From Streptomyces griseoluteus (lineage in GTDB: Bacteria; Actinomycetota; Actinomycetes; Streptomycetales; Streptomycetaceae): 64,000 nucleotides of DNA. Location of the stretch: NCBI GenBank assembly GCA_000717735.1, contig JOBE01000006.1, positions 62,001 through 126,000 of the forward strand, written 5' to 3'. Shown piece after piece: positions 18,272 through 26,913 of the stretch. The notes under the pieces were generated by a model that was not told the origin of the DNA, ran no database searches, and saw only the letters and a program-made list of their open reading frames with translations. A program made the position numbers and the translations under genes. Numbering within the stretch: position 1 is the stretch's first letter; each line of letters opens with the position of its first letter.

Positions 18272-19305
18272 TGCTGAGACTCGACGGGGCGACCGTACGG
18301 TTCGGGGAGCGGGCCGCGCTCGACGCCGTGGACCTGGAGGTCGCCGACCACGAGATCGTGTGCGTCCTCGGACCGAGTGGCAGCGGCAAGTCCACGCTGC
18401 TGCGGGCCGTCGCCGGACTCCAGCCTCTCGACCGCGGCCGGGTGCTGCTCGGCGGCGCCGACCAGAGCGGGGTGCCGACGCACCGGCGGGGCCTCGGCCT
18501 GATGTTCCAGGACCATCAGCTGTTCCCGCAGCGGGACGTCGGCGGCAACGTCGCCTTCGGCCTCCGGATGCGCGGGGACGGGAAGGCCGAGCGGGCGGAG
18601 CGGGTCCGGGAGCTGCTCGACCTCGTCGGCCTGCCGGGGGCCGAACGGCGCTCCGTCGCCGCGCTCTCCGGCGGGGAGCAGCAGCGGGTCGCACTGGCCC
18701 GGGCGCTCGCGCCCCGGCCCCGGCTGCTCATGCTGGACGAACCGCTCGGACAGCTCGACCGGGGGCTGCGGGAGCGGCTCGTCGTGGAGCTGCGACAGCT
18801 GTTCGGACGGCTGGGCACGACGGTCCTCGCGGTCACCCACGACCAGGGCGAGGCGTTCGCGCTCGCGGACCGGGTGGTGGTCATGCGGGACGGGCGCATC
18901 GCCCAGTCGGGTGCGCCCGTCGACGTCTGGTCCCGGCCGGCGACGGAGTTCGTGGCCCGCTTCCTCGGCTTCGACAACGTGGTGGCCGCGCGGGTGAGCG
19001 GCACGGTCGCGGACACGGTGTGGGGCGAGGTCCCGGTGCCGGAGGGCTCGCCGCAGGGCGAGCGGCGGCTCCTCGTCCGGCCGGGCGGGGTCAGGCTCGT
19101 ACCGGCGGCGGAGGCGGAGGCGCGGGGCTGGACGGTGGAGTCCCGGACGTTCCGGGGCAGCCGGGTGGCCGTACGGCTGCGCCCGGCGGACGGCCCGCCG
19201 CTGGAGGCCGAGCTTCCGCTGCGGGAGGTGCCGGAGGAGGGCGCCGGGGTGGGGGTGGCGTTCCGTGCGGAGGACGTGGTGGTGCTGGGGGACGACGGCC
19301 CGTAG
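18271..19305 (+). CDS. Thiamine ABC transporter ATP-binding protein
   Basis: 344 residues. ABC ATPase with Walker A GPSGSGKST, Q-loop region MFQDHQLFPQRDVGGNV, signature LSGGEQQRVALARAL, Walker B LLMLDEPLGQLD and H-loop VTHDQGEAFALADR. The C-terminal ~100 residues form a TOBE-like regulatory region. Position in the thi operon indicates energising of ThiP (ThiQ role). Confidence 0.92.
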   Translation: MLRLDGATVRFGERAALDAVDLEVADHEIVCVLGPSGSGKSTLLRAVAGLQPLDRGRVLLGGADQSGVPTHRRGLGLMFQDHQLFPQRDVGGNVAFGLRMRGDGKAERAERVRELLDLVGLPGAERRSVAALSGGEQQRVALARALAPRPRLLMLDEPLGQLDRGLRERLVVELRQLFGRLGTTVLAVTHDQGEAFALADRVVVMRDGRIAQSGAPVDVWSRPATEFVARFLGFDNVVAARVSGTVADTVWGEVPVPEGSPQGERRLLVRPGGVRLVPAAEAEARGWTVESRTFRGSRVAVRLRPADGPPLEAELPLREVPEEGAGVGVAFRAEDVVVLGDDGP

Positions 19306-19338
19306 AGGTGCGAGCGGGAGAAACCCATAGCGGGTGCG

Positions 19339-19367
19339 ATGAGTTTTCTCCGCACGGGGAGTCTCAT
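19339..19367 (+). promoter_or_regulatory. Dyad upstream of the DHFR-like gene
   Basis: Imperfect palindrome ATGAG-N4-CTCC-N6-GGAG-N-CTCAT located 57-85 bases before the start codon. It has the size and symmetry of an operator or a small RNA hairpin. The regulator is unknown. Confidence 0.4.
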
Positions 19368-19423
19368 GGGTGTGCGGTCGTCTCTTCGTCGACCACACGT
19401 GTCGACCACTCAGGAGGAAAGCC

Positions 19424-20071
19424 GTGAGTCAGCTGCTCAGAGTCCAGAACTTCATGGTCTCGTCGGACGGGTTCGGTGCCGGTGAGGGCCAGAGCCTCGA
19501 GCGGCCGTTCGGCCACGCCGATCCCGGGGAGATGTTCTCCTGGGCCGGTGCCACGGCGAGCTGGCCCCGGCGCACCGACCCCGGGGGCAGCCGTGGCCTC
19601 GACGACTACTTCACGCGGGACTTCTCCCGCAACATCGGTGCCGAGATCATGGGCCGCAACAAGTTCGGGCCCCAGCGCGGGCCCTGGCAGGACCACGAGT
19701 GGCTCGGCTGGTGGGGCGACGAGCCGCCGTTCCACACCCCGGTGTTCGTCCTGACCCACCACCCGCGTCCCTCGTTCACCCTCTCCGACACCACCTTCCA
19801 CTTCGTCGACGCCGACCCGGCCACGGTGCTCGACCGGGCGCGGGAGGCGGCGGGGGGCAAGGACGTCCGCCTCGGCGGCGGGGCGACCACCGTCCGGGAG
19901 TTCCTCGACGCCGACCTCGTCGACACGCTGCACGTCGCCGTCGCGCCGGTGAAGCTCGGCTCCGGCGCACGGCTCTGGGAGTCGCCCGACGAGCTGCTCG
20001 ACCGGTTCCACCGCGATGTCGTGCCCAGTCCGAGCGGCGGGGTGATCCACCACCTGTACTGGCGGAAGTGA
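19424..20071 (+). CDS. Dihydrofolate reductase family (RibD C-terminal-like) protein
   Basis: 215 residues with the fold of bacterial bifunctional deaminase-reductase C-terminal domains: LLRVQNFMVSSDGFGAG at the N-terminus, GAEIMGRNKF, and GGGATTVREFLDADLVDTLHVAVAPVKLGSG in the second half. Such stand-alone proteins are common in actinomycetes; the substrate is unknown and a true folate role should not be assumed. GTG 19424 follows AGGAGGA. Confidence 0.85.
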   Translation: MSQLLRVQNFMVSSDGFGAGEGQSLERPFGHADPGEMFSWAGATASWPRRTDPGGSRGLDDYFTRDFSRNIGAEIMGRNKFGPQRGPWQDHEWLGWWGDEPPFHTPVFVLTHHPRPSFTLSDTTFHFVDADPATVLDRAREAAGGKDVRLGGGATTVREFLDADLVDTLHVAVAPVKLGSGARLWESPDELLDRFHRDVVPSPSGGVIHHLYWRK

Positions 20072-20073
20072 CC

Positions 20074-21044
20074 CTAGGGGGTGCACCGTCCGCACGCGGC
20101 GCGGGCCGCGCGCTGATAGGCGAGGGTCGCGCGGGCCAGGGCGAGGCCGTAGCAGGAGAAGCCGCCGTAGGCGATGGCGACCACCCAGGGGGCGTGGTCG
20201 GCGAGACCGGTGCCGACCGCCCCCGTCCAGGCGAGCACGCCGAGCGCGGCCAGGAAGGCCCCGAAGGGGGCGAGCGCGCCCGCCCCGGCCCAGCCGAGCG
20301 CGAGCAGCGGAAGCCGGGGCAGCCGCCGGCCCCAGGGGCGGGTCAGGGCGAGGGCGAGGAGCATGCCGAGGACGGCGAGGACCGCGGTGACGTCGACCCC
20401 GTTGTCGTACAGCCAGATGCCCAGGTCGCTGGTGTACGCCGGGTCGACGCCGGGGCGGCCGGTGCCGGTGTGGCCGAGGGGAGGCCCAGCGCCCAGGCCG
20501 TCTTCAGGGCGGTGTACGGGACCAGGGCGGCGACGGCGACGAGGCCGGCGCGCGTGCGGGAGCGACCGGCCGGGGCGGGGGCGCGTCCGCCGCAGTGCGG
20601 GCAGGTGCCGAGCGCCCTGCGGCGGTGGGCGAGGGCCGCGTACCCCCACAGGACCGCGCCGAGGACGGCGGCGCTCTGGTTGGCCAGGGCCGCCCAGTCG
20701 ACCGGCGGCTGGTTGCGGGACAGGAAGGACAGCAGGTGGATGGGGCTGAGGAGGGCGGCGAAGCCCGAGGTGAGACAGAGCCCGACGACCGGCCACGCCG
20801 CCGTGGACAGCCACCGCGTGTCCGGGCGGCGGAGCAGGGCGTACGCGAGGACGGCGGTGGCGGCGTACAGCGCGGCCGCGGTCGCCTCGGCGGCCGTGCC
20901 CGTTCCCTTGGCCAGTAGCGCGTAGCCGAACGAGGGCCCGGTGAGGGCGGCGAGGGCCGCGCCCGTCGCGTACAGCAGTGACCAGAGGAGGGCGGCGGGA
21001 CCTGCCCAGGTCGGCCAGTCGGCCAGGAGTCTCTTCGGAGTCAT
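20074..21044 (-). pseudogene. Multi-pass membrane protein interrupted by a frameshift
   Basis: Two overlapping minus-strand frames together make one protein of about 320 residues with roughly eight hydrophobic segments. The 5' part (start 21044) reads to AWALGLP, then the sensible sequence continues in another frame as LGHTGTGRPGVDPAYTSDLG and ends at 20074. The switch is at a run of four G (20478-20481, plus strand), where five would restore the frame. A putative zinc-binding CPHCGG lies in the middle loop. It is either a real pseudogene or a single-base sequencing error. The function is not recognised. Confidence 0.75.
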
Positions 21045-21223
21045 GCTCCGAGCGTCTCGGCGCCGGGCCCCGGGGGCGTCGGCCCCGGGGCTGGTCCCGC
21101 TCCGCCGTGCGGCGGAGACCGGCTACGCCTTCGTGCGGCGTTCCCGCCCGTCCGGGGCCTCGTCGATCGAGTCCACCCGTTCGAGCGGGCCGTCGTCGGT
21201 GGGACGACCCCGCGTGCGGGGTT

Positions 21224-22333
21224 TCAGCCGGTGAGGGGCAGCGCCGCCAGCTCCGCGACCGCCCAGGTCAGCGGGACGAAGACCGCGAGCAGGACGCCCG
21301 CCCGCATCAGGGCCGCGGTGCGCAGGACCGTCGGAGGGGCGCCGATGCGCAGGAGGGCCTCGGTGGTGTGGGCGCGGCCCTGCTTGGACTCCAGGGCGGC
21401 GGTCAGGAGGGTGGCCGTGGTGCAGCCCAGGATCAGGGCCGCGCCGAGGCTGGTGAGCGGGCCGAACGCGTCGGAGCTCGTGTTCGAGTCGTACAGCGCC
21501 GCCGCCGCGAGCGTGCCGGAGAGCACCGCGCTGACCACGCCGAGCGGGCGGCCGATACGGCGGGACTCGTCCATCAGGACGCGGCCGGCGAGCAGTCGGA
21601 TGGCGCCGGGCCTGACCGCCTGGAGGAGGCGCCCGCAGCCGTGGGTGATGCCGGGGCCGGCCATCGCGAGGCCGATCGCGGTGAGGACCCAGCCGGCCAG
21701 GACGCCCGCCGGGTTGCCGTCGAAGCGTCCCGGCAGCGGGAGCGCGCTCCCGGAGCCGCCGCGGCCCGCGTAGGTCTCGACGGCCAGGCCGACCGCGACC
21801 AGGGCGACGCCCCACGGCAGGCCGGACGGCACCGGCTTCGCCGCGCCCTCGGCCGGGGCGGGCGCGGTGCGCGGGCGCAGCGCGAGGCCGGCGGCCGTGG
21901 CGGCGGCGACCGGGAGGACCGCGAGCAGGGTGAGGGCGGCCGCGAGCGGGATCGGCTGGTCGGCGGCGAGGAGTTCGGCGGCGGCCCCGTCGAAGGGCAG
22001 GCCGGTGATGTCGCCGCGCAGGTGCAGGTAGAACAGCAGCGCGACCATGGAGCCGAGCGTGCAGGCCACGGCGGTGGAGGCGGCGGCGATGGCCGTGAGG
22101 CGGGCGGGGCCGAGGCCGACCGCCGAGAGTCCGGGCCGGGGGCGGGTGGCGGGATCGGTGCGGGCCACCGCGACGGCGAACTGGACGGTGGCGGCGAGCG
22201 GCAGGACGCACCAGAGGAGCCGCAGCACGGACGCCGAGGACCGCTCCGGGTGCCCGACGGCGTACCCGAGGGTGCAGAGCAGCAGGAAGCCCACCCCCGC
22301 GGCTGCGGCGGCGACGAGGAGCCGGCGGGTCAT
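21224..22333 (-). CDS. ABC transporter permease (FtsX-like) protein
   Basis: 369 residues with about eight hydrophobic segments in two groups (for example LLVAAAAAGVGFLLLCTLGYAV near the N-terminus and a C-terminal set ending WAVAELAALPLTG), resembling an FtsX-type permease. It follows an ABC ATPase gene by 23 bases on the same strand, so the two probably make a MacB/LolCD-like exporter. The open frame extends upstream without membrane character; ATG 22333 begins the hydrophobic protein. Confidence 0.75.
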   Translation of the reverse strand: MTRRLLVAAAAAGVGFLLLCTLGYAVGHPERSSASVLRLLWCVLPLAATVQFAVAVARTDPATRPRPGLSAVGLGPARLTAIAAASTAVACTLGSMVALLFYLHLRGDITGLPFDGAAAELLAADQPIPLAAALTLLAVLPVAAATAAGLALRPRTAPAPAEGAAKPVPSGLPWGVALVAVGLAVETYAGRGGSGSALPLPGRFDGNPAGVLAGWVLTAIGLAMAGPGITHGCGRLLQAVRPGAIRLLAGRVLMDESRRIGRPLGVVSAVLSGTLAAAALYDSNTSSDAFGPLTSLGAALILGCTTATLLTAALESKQGRAHTTEALLRIGAPPTVLRTAALMRAGVLLAVFVPLTWAVAELAALPLTG

Positions 22334-22356
22334 GACGAGGGGGTGGGCCCCGCGGG

Positions 22357-23085
22357 CTAGACGGAGAGCGAGCACGCGGCGACGCCCTCCGCCCCTGACA
22401 CCGGGGGTACGGCGCCGACCCGTCGTCCGTCGAGGAGCGCGACCGTGCGGTCGGCGAGCGCCGCGACCTCGCCGTCGTGGGTGGCGAGGAGCACGGTGAT
22501 GCCGTGCGAGCGGGCGGCGGCCGTCAGGGTGCGCAGGACCTGCGCGCCGTCGGCGCGGTGCAGGGTGGCGGTGGGTTCGTCCGCGAAGAGCACCGTGGGG
22601 GTGGTGACCAGGGAGCGGGCGATGGCGATGCGCTGGCGCTGCGAGTGGGTGAGGGCGTGCGGGCGCTTGCGGGCGCAGACGCCGATGTCGAGGCGCTCCA
22701 GCCATTCCATGGCGGCGGTCTTCGCGGCCCGGTGGGAGACCCCGCGGAGCAGCAGGGGCAGGGCGGTGTTCTCCCAGCCGGTGAGTTCGGGGACGAGGCC
22801 CGGTTCGGGGTCGATCCAGCCGAAGCGGTCGCGCCGGAGCCGCTCGCGGTCTGCGGGGCCGAGCGTGTGGACGGGGCTGCTGTTGAACCAGACCTCGCCT
22901 TGCTGGGCGAGGAGCTGGCCGGACAGGCAGCGCATGAGGGTGGTCTTGCCGCTGCCGCGCGGCCCGACGAGGGCGAGGATCTCGCCTTCGCGGACGCCGA
23001 GCGAGACGCCGCTGAGCGCGTCGGAACCGCCCAGGGCGCAGTGCAGGGAACGCGCCCAGAGCACGTCATTGTCCGGTGGGGCCAT
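22357..23085 (-). CDS. ABC transporter ATP-binding protein with degenerate signature
   Basis: 242 residues from ATG 23085, which has GAGGTG six bases upstream (an in-frame ATG at 23190 is possible). Walker A GPRGSGKTT, Walker B TVLFADEPT and H-loop LLATHDGEV are intact, but the LSGGQ signature reads LTHSQRQRIAIARSL. The LolD/MacB-like layout and the downstream permease suggest an export or membrane-remodelling ABC pair. The altered signature may weaken ATP hydrolysis or be tolerated in a heteromeric complex. Confidence 0.85.
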   Translation of the reverse strand: MAPPDNDVLWARSLHCALGGSDALSGVSLGVREGEILALVGPRGSGKTTLMRCLSGQLLAQQGEVWFNSSPVHTLGPADRERLRRDRFGWIDPEPGLVPELTGWENTALPLLLRGVSHRAAKTAAMEWLERLDIGVCARKRPHALTHSQRQRIAIARSLVTTPTVLFADEPTATLHRADGAQVLRTLTAAARSHGITVLLATHDGEVAALADRTVALLDGRRVGAVPPVSGAEGVAACSLSV

Positions 23086-23202
23086 CGCGTACACCTCGAT
23101 GTCGGATCCGATACTCGCTTTCCCCCGTCCGGGGGAACGAAGGACGGGCCTGTCGGTCACTGGGCACCGTAAGGATTCAGATCCGCTCATACGGACAGCA
23201 CA

Positions 23203-23274
23203 CGGCCCGGGCCGCCTCCATCCACTCGGATGGAGTCATGCCCGGGCCGGGGTCACGCCGTGAGGGCGGCGTGA
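23203..23274 (-). terminator. Tandem hairpins after the aminotransferase gene
   Basis: Two inverted repeats lie in the 203-base gap to the left of the aminotransferase stop. One is the 8-bp TCACGCCG / CGGCGTGA (23253-23274). The other is a two-part stem: CGGCCCGGGC / GCCCGGGCCG with an inner CTCCATCC / GGATGGAG (23203-23249). They probably stop leftward transcription before the ABC ATPase gene. Confidence 0.65.
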
Positions 23275-23288
23275 TGCTGGGGGGACCC

Positions 23289-24659
23289 TTAGAGCTTGGT
23301 CCACGCCTCGGTGAGCACCGAGCGCAGGATGCCTTCGATCTCGTCGAAGGTGCCCTGGTCGGCGATCAGCGGCGGGGCCAGCTGGATGACCGGGTCGCCG
23401 CGGTCGTCGGCACGGCAGTACAGGCCGTTCTCGAAGAGCGCCTTGGAGAGGAAGCCGTACAGGACGCGCTCGGTCTCCTCGTCCGTGAAGGACTCCTTGG
23501 TGACCTTGTCCTTGACGAGCTCGATGCCGTAGAAGAAGCCGTTGCCGCGGACGTCGCCGACGATCGGGAGGTCGTGCAGCTTCTTCAGGGTGTCGAAGAA
23601 GTTGCCCTCCTGGTCGAGGACGTGCTGGTTCAGGCCTTCCTTGTCGAAGATGTCCAGGTTGGCGATCGCGACCGCCGAGGACACCGGGTGGCCACCGAAG
23701 GTGTAGCCGTGGAGGAAGGTGTTGTCGCCCTTGTAGAACGGCTCCGCGATGCGGTCGGAGACGATGCAGGCACCGATCGGGGAGTAGCCCGAGGTCATGC
23801 CCTTGGCGCAGGTGATCATGTCGGGCACGTAGCCGAACTTGTCACAGGCGAACATCGTGCCGAGGCGGCCGAAGGCGCAGATGGTCTCGTCGGAGACGAG
23901 CAGCACGTCGTACTGGTCGCAGATCTCGCGGACCCGCTGGAAGTACCCGGGCGGCGGCGGGAAGCAGCCGCCGGCGTTCTGCACCGGCTCCAGGAAGACG
24001 GCGGCGACGGTGTCGGCGCCCTCGAAGAGGATCTCCTGCTCGATCTGGTCGGCGGCCCAGCGGCCGAAGGCCTCGGGGTCGTCGCCGTGGATCGGGGCGC
24101 GGTAGATGTTGGTGTTCGGCACCTTGTGCGCGCCGGGGACCAGCGGCTCGAAGGGGGCCTTCAGGGCCGGGAGACCGGTGATGGACAGGGCGCCCTGCGG
24201 GGTGCCGTGGTAGGCGACCGCACGCGAGATGACCTTGTACTTGGTGTGCTTGCCCTGCAGCTTGAAGTACTGCTTGGCGAGCTTCCACGCGGTCTCGACG
24301 GCCTCGCCGCCACCGGTGGTGAAGAACACCTTGTTCAGGTCACCGGGGGCGTAGTCGGCCAGACGCTCGGCGAGCTCGACGGCCTTGGGGTGCGCGTACG
24401 ACCACACGGGGAAGAACGCGAGCTCCTTGGCCTGCTTGTACGCGACCTCGGCCAGCTCCTCGCGGCCGTGTCCGGCGTTGACCACGAAGAGACCCGCGAG
24501 ACCGTCGAGGTAGCGCTTGCCCTTGTCGTCGAAGATGTAGGTGCCCTCACCACGCACGATGGTGGGAACGGGCGAGTTCTCGTACGACGACATGCGCGTG
24601 AAGTGCATCCACAGGTGGTCGTACGCGGTCTTTGAGAGGTCGCTTCGGGACTGGGTCAC
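23289..24659 (-). CDS. Class III PLP-dependent aminotransferase, probable polyamine/GABA-type
   Basis: 456 residues. Fold type I, class III: GLAGLFVVNAGHGREELAEV, FFTTGGGEAVETAWKLAKQY, the VSDETICAFGRLG cofactor site and the PLP lysine in MITCAKGMTSGYSPIG. Class III members use putrescine, GABA, beta-alanine or pyruvate. The neighbouring aldehyde dehydrogenase and polyamine-binding protein favour putrescine or a related diamine (inference). GTG 24659 lies two bases after the Lrp stop, so the two are one operon; the frame stays open farther upstream without family similarity. Confidence 0.88.
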   Translation of the reverse strand: MTQSRSDLSKTAYDHLWMHFTRMSSYENSPVPTIVRGEGTYIFDDKGKRYLDGLAGLFVVNAGHGREELAEVAYKQAKELAFFPVWSYAHPKAVELAERLADYAPGDLNKVFFTTGGGEAVETAWKLAKQYFKLQGKHTKYKVISRAVAYHGTPQGALSITGLPALKAPFEPLVPGAHKVPNTNIYRAPIHGDDPEAFGRWAADQIEQEILFEGADTVAAVFLEPVQNAGGCFPPPPGYFQRVREICDQYDVLLVSDETICAFGRLGTMFACDKFGYVPDMITCAKGMTSGYSPIGACIVSDRIAEPFYKGDNTFLHGYTFGGHPVSSAVAIANLDIFDKEGLNQHVLDQEGNFFDTLKKLHDLPIVGDVRGNGFFYGIELVKDKVTKESFTDEETERVLYGFLSKALFENGLYCRADDRGDPVIQLAPPLIADQGTFDEIEGILRSVLTEAWTKL

Positions 24660-24661
24660 GA

Positions 24662-25168
24662 TTATCGAGTTCCCCACATATAGGTCTGCTTCTTGAGCTT
24701 GAGGTAGACGAAGCTCTCGGTGGAGCGCACGCCGGGGAGGGTGCGGATGCGCTTGTTGATCACATCCAGCAGGTGGTCGTCGTCCTCGCAGACGACCTCC
24801 ACCATGAGGTCGAAGGAGCCCGCGGTCATCACCACGTACTCGCACTCGGCCATGGCCGTGAGCGCTTCCGCGACCGGATCCAGGTCACCCTCGACGTTGA
24901 TGCCGACCATCGCCTGCCGTCGGAAACCCACGGTGAGCGGGTCGGTGACGGCGACGATCTGCATGACGCCCTGATCGAGCAGCTTCTGGACGCGCTGCCT
25001 CACGGCGGCTTCGGAGAGGCCGACGGCCTTTCCGATCGCCGCGTAGGGGCGGCGACCGTCCTCCTGGAGCTGTTCGATGATCGCCAGGGAGACGGCGTCG
25101 ATCGTCGGGGAGGAACCGCTTCCGGTTCTGGAGTCTGTGCTTCGACTGGCCACGACTTCACTGTGCAC
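24662..25168 (-). CDS. Lrp/AsnC family transcriptional regulator
   Basis: 168 residues from GTG 25168. N-terminal helix-turn-helix (SLAIIEQLQEDGRRPYAAIG, then LSEAAVRQRVQKLL) and a C-terminal RAM effector domain (VVMTAGSFDLMVEVVCEDDDHL). The gene is first in a leftward operon with the aminotransferase and is divergent from the aldehyde dehydrogenase, so it is a good candidate to control both. The effector is probably an amino acid or polyamine-derived metabolite. Confidence 0.9.
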   Translation of the reverse strand: MHSEVVASRSTDSRTGSGSSPTIDAVSLAIIEQLQEDGRRPYAAIGKAVGLSEAAVRQRVQKLLDQGVMQIVAVTDPLTVGFRRQAMVGINVEGDLDPVAEALTAMAECEYVVMTAGSFDLMVEVVCEDDDHLLDVINKRIRTLPGVRSTESFVYLKLKKQTYMWGTR

Positions 25169-25261
25169 CGAGATTGTCTGTCGCGCAAGCCCGAAGTGAT
25201 GTAATTCGTTGTCAGCGGGTCCAGATCTCACTGAATCCGAAGTTGAGGGGGGTCGGGGCTG

Positions 25262-25289
25262 TTGAAAGCGTCAGTCGAGCGACTAGGCT
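25262..25289 (+). promoter_or_regulatory. Probable promoter of the first aldehyde dehydrogenase gene
   Basis: TTGAAA (25262-25267) and TAGGCT (25284-25289) with a 16-base spacer, and AGTCG-AG-CGACT dyad (25273-25284) inside the spacer. It lies in the 190-base divergent region shared with the Lrp gene, about 70 bases before the GTG start. Confidence 0.5.
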
Positions 25290-25358
25290 GAGGTGTCTCG
25301 CCCATCGGGACACCGCACAAGGACGTGCGACGACAGAACGTGACAGGAGGGGTGGCAA

Positions 25359-26795
25359 GTGACCACCGAGCTGCGCCGGCTGCGTAACTACATCAACGGG
25401 GAGTTCCGCGACGCGGCCGACGGCCGCACCATCGAGGTGGTCAACCCGGCCACGGGCGAGGTGTACGCCACCTCCCCGCTCTCCGGGCAGGCCGACGTCG
25501 ACGCCGCCATGGAGGCCGCCGCGGCCGCCTTCCCCGCCTGGCGAGACAGCACCCCGGCCGAGCGCCAGAGGGTGCTCCTCAAGATCGCGGACGCCTTCGA
25601 GGACCGTGCCGCGGACCTGATCGCCGCCGAGGTCGAGAACACCGGCAAGCCGGTCGCCCTCACCGCGAGCGAGGAGATCCCCCCGATGGTGGACCAGATC
25701 CGCTTCTTCGCCGGTGCGGCGCGGATGCTGGAGGGCAAGTCCGCCGGCGAGTACATGGAGGGGATGACCTCGATCATCCGCCGTGAGCCCGTCGGCGTCT
25801 GTGCCCAGGTCGCGCCGTGGAACTACCCGATGATGATGGCCGTGTGGAAGTTCGCCCCGGCGCTCGCCGCGGGCAACACCGTCGTCCTCAAGCCCTCGGA
25901 CACGACCCCCGCGTCGACCGTCCTGATGGCGGAGATCATCGGCCAGATCGTCCCCAAGGGCGTCTTCAACGTCGTCTGCGGCGACCGTGAGACGGGCAAG
26001 GCCATGGTCGAGCACCCGACCCCGGCGATGGCCTCCATCACCGGCTCGGTCCGGGCCGGCATGCAGGTCGCCGAGTCGGCGTCCAAGGACGTCAAGCGCG
26101 TCCACCTGGAGCTGGGCGGCAAGGCCCCCGTCGTGGTCTTCGAGGACACCGACATCGACAAGGCCGTCGAGGACATCGCGGTCGCGGGCTACTTCAACGC
26201 CGGCCAGGACTGCACGGCCGCCACCCGCGTCCTCGTGCACGAGTCCATCCACGACGAGTTCGTCGCCGCGCTCGCCAAGGCGGCCGCCGAGACGAAGACC
26301 GGCCGGCCGGACGACGAGGACGTGCTCTACGGCCCGCTCAACAACGCCAACCAGCTGAAGCAGGTCGCCGGCTTCATCGAGCGCCTCCCAGCCCACGCCA
26401 AGGTCGAGGCCGGCGGTCACCGCGTCGGGGACAAGGGCTACTTCTACGCCCCGACCGTCGTCTCCGGCCTCACGCAGGACGACGAGATCGTGCAGAACGA
26501 GGTCTTCGGCCCGGTCATCACCGTCCAGTCCTTCACGGACGAGGCCCAGGCCCTGGAGTTCGCGAACGGCGTCGAGTACGCCCTCGCCTCCTCCGTCTGG
26601 ACCAAGGACCACGCGCGCGCGATGCGCATGTCCAAGGCGCTCGACTTCGGCTGTGTGTGGATCAACACCCACATCCCGCTGGTCGCCGAGATGCCCCACG
26701 GCGGCTACAAGAAGTCCGGCTACGGCAAGGACCTCTCCGCCTACGGCTTCGAGGACTACACGCGCATCAAGCACGTCATGACCTCCCTGGGCTGA
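25359..26795 (+). CDS. Aldehyde dehydrogenase, probable aminobutyraldehyde type
   Basis: 478 residues. NAD(P)+-dependent aldehyde dehydrogenase with catalytic Cys ~285 in FNAGQDCTAATR, general base Glu ~251 in LELGGKAP, and QVAPWNYPMMMAVWKF at the cofactor site. The C-terminal EMPHGGYKKSGYGKDLS is shared with the dehydrogenase at 36 kb, showing they are paralogues. It likely oxidises 4-aminobutanal to GABA after putrescine transamination or oxidation (context). GTG 25359 follows AGGAGG. Confidence 0.88.
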   Translation: MTTELRRLRNYINGEFRDAADGRTIEVVNPATGEVYATSPLSGQADVDAAMEAAAAAFPAWRDSTPAERQRVLLKIADAFEDRAADLIAAEVENTGKPVALTASEEIPPMVDQIRFFAGAARMLEGKSAGEYMEGMTSIIRREPVGVCAQVAPWNYPMMMAVWKFAPALAAGNTVVLKPSDTTPASTVLMAEIIGQIVPKGVFNVVCGDRETGKAMVEHPTPAMASITGSVRAGMQVAESASKDVKRVHLELGGKAPVVVFEDTDIDKAVEDIAVAGYFNAGQDCTAATRVLVHESIHDEFVAALAKAAAETKTGRPDDEDVLYGPLNNANQLKQVAGFIERLPAHAKVEAGGHRVGDKGYFYAPTVVSGLTQDDEIVQNEVFGPVITVQSFTDEAQALEFANGVEYALASSVWTKDHARAMRMSKALDFGCVWINTHIPLVAEMPHGGYKKSGYGKDLSAYGFEDYTRIKHVMTSLG

Positions 26796-26811
26796 TCCTC
26801 CGGCCCCGCCG

Positions 26812-26854
26812 CCGCGGCCCCGACACCTTGATCGACAGGGTGTCGGGGCCGCGG
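26812..26854 (+). terminator. Strong terminator hairpin after the aldehyde dehydrogenase gene
   Basis: Perfect 16-bp stem CCGCGGCCCCGACACC / GGTGTCGGGGCCGCGG with an 11-base loop, 17 bases past the stop. It separates the dehydrogenase from the binding-protein gene. Confidence 0.8.
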
Positions 26855-26913
26855 TGCTTCGCTCGACGGACCGTCCATTGCCGCAGGCGCCGGCCGGCCG
26901 GGAAGCTGCTCGG

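Noticed and set aside
16196..18694. Long minus-strand open frame opposite the thiamine transporter
   Set aside because: Shadow of thiP and the ATPase; low-complexity Arg/Pro/Gly product.
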